Of a stretch of 64,000 bases of DNA, positions 26,740-33,543 are shown in pieces (positions within the stretch are counted from its first letter, which is position 1; every line of letters starts with the position of its first letter). Below the pieces are notes generated by a model. It saw nothing but the letters and a program-made list of their open reading frames with translations. It had not been told where the DNA came from and did no database searches. The position numbers and the translations under genes are program-made. This DNA comes from Microtetraspora fusca. GTDB taxonomy: Bacteria; Actinomycetota; Actinomycetes; Streptosporangiales; Streptosporangiaceae. The DNA is taken from contig NZ_BBYK01000041.1 of assembly GCF_001570365.1 (NCBI RefSeq), forward strand, positions 247,970 through 311,969, in the 5' to 3' direction.

Positions 26740-27904
26740 CGTCTACATCGTCGACGCCGTCCGCACTCCCGTCGGCAGGTACGGCGGAGCGCTGTCCGGC
26801 GTGCGGCCGGACGACCTGGCCGCCCACGTGCTGCGCGCGCTCGCCGAGCGCAGCCCGGCGCTCGACCTCGCGCGGGTGGACGACGTGGTGTTCGGCAACG
26901 CCAACGGCGCCGGCGAGGAGAACCGCAACGTCGCCCGCATGGCCGCGCTGCTCGCCGGGTTCCCGGTCACCGTCCCGGGCAGCACCGTCAACCGGCTCTG
27001 CGGTTCCGGGATGGAGGCCGTGATCCAGGCGTACCGCGCCATCGCGGTGGGCGACGCCTCCGTCGCGATCGCAGGCGGCGTCGAGTCGATGAGCCGCGCC
27101 CCCTGGGTGGTGCCCAAGCCCGAGCGGGCGTTCCCCGCCGGGCACCAGCAGATGGTGTCCACCACGCTCGGCTGGCGGCTGGTCAACCCGCGGATGCCCG
27201 AGGAGTGGACCATCGCGCTGGGCGAGAGCGCCGAGCTGCTCGCCGACCGGTACGGCGTGACCCGCGAGGCGCAGGACGCCTTCGCGCTGGCCAGTCACGA
27301 GAAGGCGGCCCGCGCCTGGAAGGACGGCGCGTACGCCGCCGAGGTCGTCCCGCTCGACGAGCTCGCCCGCGACGAGGGCATCCGCGAGGACACCTCGCTG
27401 GAGGCGCTGGCCAGGCTGAAGCCCGCGTTCAGGAGGGGCGGCACGGTCACCGCGGGCAACTCCTCCCCGCTGAACGACGGCGCGGCGGCGCTGCTGCTCA
27501 CCGACGAGGCCGGGCTCGCCGCCACCGGGCGTGAGCCGCTCGCCCGCATCCGGGCCGGCGCGGTCACCGCGGTCGAGCCGCAGTACTTCGGCATCGGCCC
27601 GGTCGAGGCGGTCGACCGGGCGCTCCGGCGGGCCTCCCGGACCTTCGCGGACCTGCTGACCGTCGAGCTGAACGAGGCGTTCGCGGCTCAGGCGCTCTCC
27701 TGCCTCGGCCAGTGGCCCGACCTCGACCCCGCCGTCGTCAACCCGCGCGGCGGCGCCATCGCGATCGGCCACCCGCTGGGCGCTTCGGGCGCGCGGATCA
27801 CCGGCGCCGTCGCCCACCAACTCGCGGCGGCCGGCTCCGGCATCGGCGTGGCCGCGCTCTGCATCGGCGTGGGCCAGGGCCTCGCCGTCGTCCTGGAACG
27901 CTGA
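26732..27904 (+). CDS. pcaF: Beta-ketoadipyl-CoA thiolase
   Basis: 390 residues. Typical opening MRDVYIVDAVRTPVGRYGGALSGVRPDDLAAHVL, catalytic Cys in STVNRLCGSGMEAV, His in IAIGHPLGASGARI and the second Cys in ALCIGVGQG. It splits beta-ketoadipyl-CoA to succinyl-CoA and acetyl-CoA, the last step of the pathway. The GTG at 26732 is chosen because GGAGGTGA (26720-26727) sits at the right distance; an in-frame GTG at 26723 is inside that ribosome site. Overlaps pcaJ by 8 bp. Confidence 0.93.
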   Translation: MRDVYIVDAVRTPVGRYGGALSGVRPDDLAAHVLRALAERSPALDLARVDDVVFGNANGAGEENRNVARMAALLAGFPVTVPGSTVNRLCGSGMEAVIQAYRAIAVGDASVAIAGGVESMSRAPWVVPKPERAFPAGHQQMVSTTLGWRLVNPRMPEEWTIALGESAELLADRYGVTREAQDAFALASHEKAARAWKDGAYAAEVVPLDELARDEGIREDTSLEALARLKPAFRRGGTVTAGNSSPLNDGAAALLLTDEAGLAATGREPLARIRAGAVTAVEPQYFGIGPVEAVDRALRRASRTFADLLTVELNEAFAAQALSCLGQWPDLDPAVVNPRGGAIAIGHPLGASGARITGAVAHQLAAAGSGIGVAALCIGVGQGLAVVLER

Positions 27905-27924
27905 CCGGCGAACGAAGGAGCCCC

Positions 27925-27948
27925 ATGACAGCGAGGAGGCAGGCATGA
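27925..27948 (+). CDS. Possible 7-codon ORF coupled to pcaH
   Basis: AAGGAG-CCCC-ATG opens a tiny frame MTARRQA. Its TGA (27946-27948) overlaps the pcaH ATG at 27945. The internal AGG AGG codons are also the ribosome site of pcaH. It could serve as a ribosome-loading leader. Purely sequence-based; may be chance. Confidence 0.3.
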   Translation: MTARRQA

Positions 27949-28724
27949 GCACGAACCCCCCGACGCCCGAACCCCAGGCCGTCATCGACGCCGAGATGGC
28001 GCGGGTCCAGGCGGAGGCCGAGAAGGCCCACGCGGACGGCGCCCCCGAGGAGCTCCAGCCGCGGCGCGACTACCCGCCCTACCGCAGCTCCGTCCTGCGG
28101 CACCCGAAGCGGCCCCTGGTCGCCGCGCCCGAGGCGTTCACCGAGCTGCGCGGGCCGGTGTTCGGGGTCACCGACGTGACCGAGCTGGACAGCGATCTCA
28201 CCCGGCAGCACCACGGCGAGCCGCTCGGCGAGCGGATCGTCGTGACCGGCCGGGTCCTCGACCGGGACGGCCGCCCGGTGCGCGGCCAGCTCGTGGAGAT
28301 CTGGCAGGCGAACGCGTCCGGGCGGTACGCGCACAAGGGCGACCAGCACCCGGCGCCGCTCGACCCCAACTTCACCGGCGCCGGCCGCTGCCTCACCGAC
28401 GACGAGGGTCGCTACACCTTCACCAGCATCAAGCCGGGGGCCTATCCCTGGCGCAACCACCTGAACGCCTGGCGTCCGGCGCACATCCACTTCTCGCTGT
28501 TCGGCACCGCCTTCACCCAGCGGCTCGTCACCCAGATGTACTTCCCGAACGATCCGCTGTTCCCGTACGACCCGATCTTCAACTCGATCACGGACGAGCG
28601 GGCCAGGCAGCGCCTGATCTCCACGTACGACCATGACCTGTCCAGCCCCGAATGGTCGCTCGGCTACCGTTGGGACATCGTCCTCGACGGGCCGTCCGCG
28701 ACCTGGATGGAGGAAGGCCGTTGA
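27945..28724 (+). CDS. pcaH: Protocatechuate 3,4-dioxygenase beta subunit
   Basis: 259 residues. Intradiol dioxygenase core: GERIVVTGRVLDRDGRPVRGQLVEIWQANASGRYAHKGDQH, then iron-site region PGAYPWRNHLNAWRPAHIHFSLFG with the Tyr and His...HxH ligands. The non-heme Fe(III) of this subunit opens protocatechuate between its hydroxyls to 3-carboxy-cis,cis-muconate. An acidic N-terminal extension (~40 residues) precedes the fold. Ribosome site GAGGAGG. It shares a TTGA overlap with pcaG. Confidence 0.94.
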   Translation: MSTNPPTPEPQAVIDAEMARVQAEAEKAHADGAPEELQPRRDYPPYRSSVLRHPKRPLVAAPEAFTELRGPVFGVTDVTELDSDLTRQHHGEPLGERIVVTGRVLDRDGRPVRGQLVEIWQANASGRYAHKGDQHPAPLDPNFTGAGRCLTDDEGRYTFTSIKPGAYPWRNHLNAWRPAHIHFSLFGTAFTQRLVTQMYFPNDPLFPYDPIFNSITDERARQRLISTYDHDLSSPEWSLGYRWDIVLDGPSATWMEEGR

Positions 28725-29287
28725 GACCGCCCACACCGTCCCAGACCGTCGGCCCCTTCTTCGGCTACGCGCTGCCGTTCCCGGGAGGGGGCGACCTCGT
28801 CCCGCCGGGCCACCCGAGGGCGATCACCGTGCACGGCGCGGTCCTCGACGGCGCCGGGCAGCCGATCCCCGACGCGCTGCTGGAGTTCTGGCAGGCCGAC
28901 CCCGCGGGAGGACTGGCGGGCGCGCCCGGCTCGATGCGCCGCGACCCGGTCACCGGCTCCTTCGCCGGCCGTTCCGGCGTCGGTTTCACCGGGTTCGGCC
29001 GGGTGGCGACCGACGCCGACGGCCACTGGACGCTCCGCACGCTCCCTCCGGGGCCGGCCGCTCCCGGGGCGCTGCCGTACATCTCGGTGTGCGTCTTCGC
29101 GCGCGGGCTGCTGCACCACCTGTACACCCGCGTCTACCTGGAGGACGGGGCGGGCGACCCGCTGCTCGACTCCCTCGACCCGGACCGCCGTGCCACGCTG
29201 ATCGCCCGGCCCGAGCAGGACGGGGCCTACCGGTTCGACATCCACCTCCAGGGGAGCGAGGAGACGGTCTTCCTTGACTTCGGCTGA
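28721..29287 (+). CDS. pcaG: Protocatechuate 3,4-dioxygenase alpha subunit
   Basis: 188 residues, starting with a TTG overlapping the pcaH stop (TTGA). The protein begins LRPPTPSQTVGPFFGYALPFPGG, the conserved alpha-subunit opening, and has ITVHGAVLDGAGQPIPDALLEFWQADPAG and ISVCVFARGLLHHLYTRVYLED. It lacks the full set of iron ligands, as expected for the alpha chain, which forms part of the active-site wall. GGAGGAAGGCCG precedes the TTG. No ATG or GTG fits, so the rare start looks real. Confidence 0.92.
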   Translation: MRPPTPSQTVGPFFGYALPFPGGGDLVPPGHPRAITVHGAVLDGAGQPIPDALLEFWQADPAGGLAGAPGSMRRDPVTGSFAGRSGVGFTGFGRVATDADGHWTLRTLPPGPAAPGALPYISVCVFARGLLHHLYTRVYLEDGAGDPLLDSLDPDRRATLIARPEQDGAYRFDIHLQGSEETVFLDFG

Positions 29288-30683
29288 CATCCCGGCCCGG
29301 CGCCCGGACGAGGGGTGGGCGGGCGAGCCGGGCCTGCTCACCCCCGTCTGGACCGGGAGCGCCGTCGAGGAGGCCACCGGCGACGTCGCCGTGCTCCAAG
29401 CGATGCTCGACGCCGAGGCGGCGCTCGCCCGGGCCCAGGCCACGCTCGGCATGGTCCCGGCCTCCGCCGCCGAGGCGATCGGCGCGGCCGCCGACGCCCG
29501 GCTCTACGACGTGCGCGACATCGCCCTGCGCGCCGTACCCGGCGGCAACCCCGCGATCCCGCTGGTCGCCGACCTCACCGCGGCCGTGGCCCGCCGCGCC
29601 CCCGAGGCCGCGCCGTACGTGCACCTGGGGGCGACCAGCCAGGACATCGTGGACACCGCGCTGATGCTGGTGGCCGCCCGGGCGCTGCCGCTGATCGCCG
29701 CCGATCTCGGCCGGGCCGCCGCGGTGCTGGCCCGGCTCGCCGCCGAGCACCGCGACACCGTCCTGCCCGCGCGCACGCTCACCCAGCACGCCGTACCGAC
29801 CACCTTCGGGCTCAAGGCGGCGGGGTGGCGCGCCCTGATCCTGGACGCGACCGACCGGCTCTCCCGCCTCACGCTGCCCGCGCAGCTCGGCGGCGCGGCC
29901 GGGACGCTGGCCGCCTTCCACGAGTACGCGGGGAGCCGCCCCGCGTCCGAGAGCCCGGACGTGGGGGTGGCGCTGCTGCGCACGTTCGCCGCCGAGACCG
30001 GGCTGGCCGAGCCGCCGCTGCCCTGGCACGTGCTGCGCACCCCGGTGGCCGACCTCGGGGCGGCCCTCGCGTTCACCGCCGGCGCGCTCGGCAAGACGGC
30101 CGCCGACGTGCTGGTCCTGACCCGCACCGAGATCGGCGAGCTCTCCGAGGGCGCGGGCGGCGGCTCGTCCGCCATGCCGCACAAGAGCAACCCGGTCCGT
30201 GCCACGCTCATGGCGGCGGCCGCGCGGCAGGCGCCCGCGCTCGCCGCCGTGCTCCTGGGGTCCCTCGCCGCGGAGGACGAGCGCCCGGCGGGCGCGTGGC
30301 ACGCCGAGTGGCCCGCGCTGCGGGAGCTGCTGCGCCTCGCGGGCGGAGCAGCGGCGAACGCCGCCGAGCTGGCGCAGGGGCTGCGCGTCCACCCCGGCCG
30401 GATGCGCGCCGACCTCGACCGCACCGGCGGCCTCCTCCTCGCGGAACGGCTCGCGGCGGCGCTCACCCCGACGCTGGGCCGCGCCGCTGCCAGGGCCGCG
30501 GTGGAACGCGCCTCGCGCCGGGCCGCAGCCGACGGTGTCGGCCTGGACGAGGCGCTCCGCGACGAACGACTCCCCATCGTGGAGGACGAGCTGCGCCGTC
30601 TGCTCGACCCCGCCACTTACGTGGGTTCCGCCCCGGCGTTGACCGAGCGGGCCCTTCGCCGCCAGCCGCAGGTCAAGGAGTGA
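29274..30683 (+). CDS. pcaB: 3-carboxy-cis,cis-muconate cycloisomerase
   Basis: 469 residues of the fumarase/aspartase superfamily: LLTPVWTGSAVEEATGDVAVLQAMLDAEAALARAQ, YVHLGATSQDIVDTALML, the signature loop GGGSSAMPHKSNPVRA and a C-terminal LDPATYVGSAPALTERAL. It converts 3-carboxymuconate to gamma-carboxymuconolactone. The start is a TTG at 29274, inside the end of pcaG (14-bp overlap), with GAGGAG about 10 nt before. There is no later ATG/GTG before conserved sequence. Coupled to pcaG. Confidence 0.92.
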   Translation: MTSADIPARRPDEGWAGEPGLLTPVWTGSAVEEATGDVAVLQAMLDAEAALARAQATLGMVPASAAEAIGAAADARLYDVRDIALRAVPGGNPAIPLVADLTAAVARRAPEAAPYVHLGATSQDIVDTALMLVAARALPLIAADLGRAAAVLARLAAEHRDTVLPARTLTQHAVPTTFGLKAAGWRALILDATDRLSRLTLPAQLGGAAGTLAAFHEYAGSRPASESPDVGVALLRTFAAETGLAEPPLPWHVLRTPVADLGAALAFTAGALGKTAADVLVLTRTEIGELSEGAGGGSSAMPHKSNPVRATLMAAAARQAPALAAVLLGSLAAEDERPAGAWHAEWPALRELLRLAGGAAANAAELAQGLRVHPGRMRADLDRTGGLLLAERLAAALTPTLGRAAARAAVERASRRAAADGVGLDEALRDERLPIVEDELRRLLDPATYVGSAPALTERALRRQPQVKE

Positions 30684-30685
30684 CG

Positions 30686-31933
30686 ATGAAGCCTGCCCAC
30701 GCTCCCGGCAGCCCCGGAGCCGACGAGACCGGCCACCGGACGACGGCCGGGACCGGAGCGGCGCCGACGGCCCCGTCCGGGACGCCGCGCCTGCACCACC
30801 GCACCGACGGCCGCCCGGACGCTCCCGCGCTCCTGCTCGGTCCCTCGCTCGGTACCTCCCTCGCCGTGTGGGACCCGCAGGTGCCCGCGCTCGCCCGCGA
30901 CCATCGCGTCGTGCGGTGGGACCTTCCCGGCCACGGCGGCTCGCCGTCCGCGCTCGGCGAGGGGGCCACGGTCGCCGACCTCGCCGGGCTCGTCCTCGAC
31001 CTCGCCGACGCCCTCGGCGTGGACCGGTTCCACTACGCCGGGATCTCCCTCGGCGGCGGGGTCGGCGCGTGGCTGGCGCTCCACCACCCCGACCGGGTCG
31101 CCTCGCTCACCATGGTGTGCTCGTCGGCCCGGTTCGGCACCGAGGAGACGTGGCGTGAGCGGGCCGCGCTCGTCCGGGCCAACGGCACCGGCATCGTGGT
31201 CGACTCCGCGGCCCAGCGCTGGTTCACCCCCGCCTTCACCGGGGCGGCCCCCTTCCTCGACGAGCTGCGCGAGGTCCGCGCCGACGGGTACGCCGCCTGC
31301 TGCGACGCGCTCGCGGTGTACGACATCCGCGCCGAGCTGGGCCGGATCACCCCGCCGACCCTGGTGATCGGCGGGCGGGACGACATCGCCACGCCGCCCG
31401 CGCACGCGCGGGAGCTGGCCGACGGCATCCCCGGTGCGACGCTCGTGGAGATCCCCGGAACGGCCCACCTGGCCGGAGTGGAACGGCCCGAGCCCGTGCT
31501 GACCGCCCTGCTCGCCCACCTCGAAGACGGCGGTCCGGCCCGCGCGGACGGCTCCCGCCGGTACGCCGCCGGGATGGGCGTGCGCCGCGCCGTGCTCGGC
31601 GACGCGCACGTGGACCGCGCCACCGCGAACGCCGACTCCTTCACCGCCGACTTCCAGGACTTCATCACCCGCTACGCCTGGGGCGAGATCTGGACCAGGC
31701 CCGGCCTCGACCGCCGTACGCGCAGTTGCGTCACGCTGACCGCGCTCGTCGCGGGCGGCCACCTGGAGGAGCTGGCGATGCACGTCAGAGCCGCGCTGCG
31801 CAACGGCCTCACCCCGGACGAGATCAAGGAAGTCCTGCTGCAGGCGGCCGTCTACTGCGGCGTCCCGGCCGCCAACGCCGCGTTCGCCGTGGCCCAGCGC
31901 ACCCTGAACGAGCTCCAGGAGAGGAACCCATGA
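30686..31933 (+). CDS. pcaL: Fused 3-oxoadipate enol-lactonase / 4-carboxymuconolactone decarboxylase
   Basis: 415 residues with two enzymes in one chain. After a ~35-residue low-complexity leader comes an alpha/beta-hydrolase (PcaD) with nucleophile elbow YAGISLGGG (Ser ~121), acid GGRDDIATP and His in GTAHLAG. From ~290 the PcaC domain follows: RRAVLGDAHVDRATANADSFTADFQDFITRYAWGEIWTRPGL and HVRAALRNGLTPDEIKEVLLQAAVYCGVPAANAAF. The fused form (PcaL) is known in Rhodococcus and Streptomyces. It performs decarboxylation and then lactone hydrolysis, giving beta-ketoadipate. AAGGAG precedes the ATG; the stop overlaps pobA (ATGA). Confidence 0.95.
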   Translation: MKPAHAPGSPGADETGHRTTAGTGAAPTAPSGTPRLHHRTDGRPDAPALLLGPSLGTSLAVWDPQVPALARDHRVVRWDLPGHGGSPSALGEGATVADLAGLVLDLADALGVDRFHYAGISLGGGVGAWLALHHPDRVASLTMVCSSARFGTEETWRERAALVRANGTGIVVDSAAQRWFTPAFTGAAPFLDELREVRADGYAACCDALAVYDIRAELGRITPPTLVIGGRDDIATPPAHARELADGIPGATLVEIPGTAHLAGVERPEPVLTALLAHLEDGGPARADGSRRYAAGMGVRRAVLGDAHVDRATANADSFTADFQDFITRYAWGEIWTRPGLDRRTRSCVTLTALVAGGHLEELAMHVRAALRNGLTPDEIKEVLLQAAVYCGVPAANAAFAVAQRTLNELQERNP

Positions 31934-33117
31934 GCGTCCCCGCCCGCACCACTGTCGCGATCATCGGGGCCGGCCCCGCCGGGCTGCTCCTGGCCCGGCT
32001 GCTCCAGCGCTCCGGCATCGACTCCGTCGTGCTGGAGCACCGCGACCGCGCGTACGTCGAGCAGCGCCAGCGCGCCGGCATCCTTGAGCAGGGCACGATC
32101 GACGTCCTGCGCGCGTGCGGCGCCGGCGAGCGGATGGACCGCGAGGGCCTCCCGCACAACGGCGTCGAGCTGCGTTTCGACCGCCGGGGCCACCGGATCG
32201 ACTTCCCGTCGCTCACCGGCGGCCGCGCCGTCATGGTCTACGCCCAGACCGAGATGGTGAAGGACCTGGTGGCGCTCCAGCTCGCCGAGGGCGGCCCGCT
32301 GCTGTTCGAGGCGCGCGCCGTCGCCGTCGAGGGGCTGGAGGCCGGGCAGCCGTCGGTCCGCTACGTCCACGAGGGCCGCGAGCACACCCTGGCCTGCGAC
32401 TTCGTGGTGGGCTGCGACGGCTTCCACGGCATCGCCCGCGCCGCCGTCCCGTCCGGCGTGCTGCGCACCTTCGACCGGGAGTACCCCTTCTCCTGGCTCG
32501 GCATCCTGGCCGACGTCCCGCCCTCGTCCGACGAGCTGATCTACGCGCACTCCGAGCGCGGCTTCGCCCTGCTCAGCATGCGCACGCCCACGGTCAGCCG
32601 GCTGTACCTCCAGGTGCCGAACGGCACCGACCCCAGCGACTGGCCGGACGAGCGCATCTGGGACGAGCTGGACCTCCGGTTCGCCGTGGACGGCGACTGG
32701 AAGCTGGAGCGCGGCCCCATCACGTCGAAGTCGGTCACCCCGATGCGGAGCTTCGTCACCGAGCCCATGCGGTACGGCCCGCTCTTCCTGGCCGGGGACG
32801 CCGCGCACATCGTGCCGCCGACCGGGGCCAAGGGGCTGAACCTCGCCGTCGCCGACGTGGTCGTCCTGGCCCGGGCGCTCGCCCGGTGGCACGAGACCGG
32901 CGCCGCCGACCTCCTCGACGCGTACTCCGACACCTGCCTGCGCCGGGTCTGGCGGGCCGAGCACTTCTCCTATTTCATGACCACGACCCTGCACCCCGAC
33001 CCCGCGCAGAGCGACTTCGACACCCGGCTGCAGCTCTCGCAGCTGCATCGGATCGCCGACTCGGAGACCGCGGCGGCCGAGCTGGCGCAGAACTACGTCG
33101 GCCTCCCCTTCGAGTGA
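31930..33117 (+). CDS. pobA: 4-hydroxybenzoate 3-monooxygenase
   Basis: 395 residues. FAD-dependent aromatic hydroxylase with dinucleotide motif VAIIGAGPAGLLLARLL, YVEQRQRAGILEQGTIDVLRACG, the family DG motif VVGCDGFHG and the FAD ribityl motif LFLAGDAAHIVPPTGAKGLNLAVADV. The length matches p-hydroxybenzoate hydroxylase (~394). It makes protocatechuate from 4-hydroxybenzoate with NAD(P)H and O2, feeding PcaGH. The ATG overlaps the pcaL TGA, so it is the last gene of the same operon. Confidence 0.95.
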   Translation: MSVPARTTVAIIGAGPAGLLLARLLQRSGIDSVVLEHRDRAYVEQRQRAGILEQGTIDVLRACGAGERMDREGLPHNGVELRFDRRGHRIDFPSLTGGRAVMVYAQTEMVKDLVALQLAEGGPLLFEARAVAVEGLEAGQPSVRYVHEGREHTLACDFVVGCDGFHGIARAAVPSGVLRTFDREYPFSWLGILADVPPSSDELIYAHSERGFALLSMRTPTVSRLYLQVPNGTDPSDWPDERIWDELDLRFAVDGDWKLERGPITSKSVTPMRSFVTEPMRYGPLFLAGDAAHIVPPTGAKGLNLAVADVVVLARALARWHETGAADLLDAYSDTCLRRVWRAEHFSYFMTTTLHPDPAQSDFDTRLQLSQLHRIADSETAAAELAQNYVGLPFE

Positions 33118-33132
33118 CCATCGTCCCCGTCT

Positions 33133-33158
33133 CCCCGCCGTCTCCCCGACGGGCGGGG
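33133..33158 (+). terminator. Terminator hairpin of the pca-pob operon
   Basis: CCCCGCC (33133-33139) pairs with GGCGGGG (33152-33158), and GTC/GAC extends the stem inside with one bulged G. It lies 15 bp after the pobA stop and is followed by GGATCGGG, with no U-run. Confidence 0.55.
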
Positions 33159-33210
33159 GGATCGGGCTGTCTCCCGGCCGTCTGATGCGCGCGGGCCGCG
33201 TCATGACGTA

Positions 33211-33226
33211 TGCCTATTTATAGGCA
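33211..33226. promoter_or_regulatory. Perfect palindrome upstream of the small membrane peptide and MFS gene
   Basis: TGCCTATTTATAGGCA: 7-bp perfect arms with a 2-nt centre. It is followed by another ATAGGC half-site (33229-33234). AT-rich within GC-rich DNA, 69 bp before the small ORF, it is a good candidate operator, possibly for the winged-helix domain of the downstream transporter. Confidence 0.6.
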
Positions 33227-33294
33227 GATAGGCGCGACCCGCCGCGGGAAGGGCGCCCTCAGCCCTTCCGCGGCCGGAACTCGGGGAGGAACAG

Positions 33295-33456
33295 ATGGTT
33301 GAGCTGCTGGGAGCGGTGGTCTCCCTGGCGGCCGTGACGCTGCTCGGTCTGATCGCGTTGCTGCTGATCTCGGTGTGCGTGCTCCTGGGGCTGGCAGGGC
33401 TGGCCGCCTTCACCCGGCGCGAACCCCCGCCGGTCTCCCGGATGCCCGCCGCGTGA
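33295..33456 (+). CDS. Small single-pass membrane protein, 53 aa
   Basis: GGGGAGGAACAG precedes an ATG opening a 53-codon frame. The first ~40 residues are one long hydrophobic helix (VELLGAVVSLAAVTLLGLIA, then LLLISVCVLLGLAGLAAF). They are followed by TRREPPPVSRMPAA, a positively charged cytoplasmic end. The excellent ribosome site, hydrophobic-helix-only composition and position directly ahead of a drug transporter make it a likely real small membrane peptide. No homologue recognised. It may assist or regulate the pump (inference). Confidence 0.6.
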   Translation: MVELLGAVVSLAAVTLLGLIALLLISVCVLLGLAGLAAFTRREPPPVSRMPAA

Positions 33457-33464
33457 TCCAGATC

Positions 33465-33503
33465 CCCGCCGGGTGACCCGGATCACCCGGGTCGCCCGGC
33501 GGG
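33465..33503 (+). terminator. 17-bp hairpin between the small ORF and the MFS gene
   Basis: CCCGCCGGGTGACCCGG and CCGGGTCGCCCGGCGGG form a 17-bp stem (16 Watson-Crick pairs and one G-U) around ATCAC. It starts 8 bp after the small ORF stop and ends 40 bp before the transporter ATG. It could be a terminator, a partial read-through terminator or an attenuator that limits transporter expression. Confidence 0.6.
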
Positions 33504-33543
33504 CGCGTGCATGAGGGCCCGCTCTCGGGGGACAGGGGGACCC

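Noticed and set aside
25121-33117. Laterally acquired catabolic island
   Set aside because: Composition and codon bias look the same as in the neighbours, and no mobile element or repeat flanks the operon.
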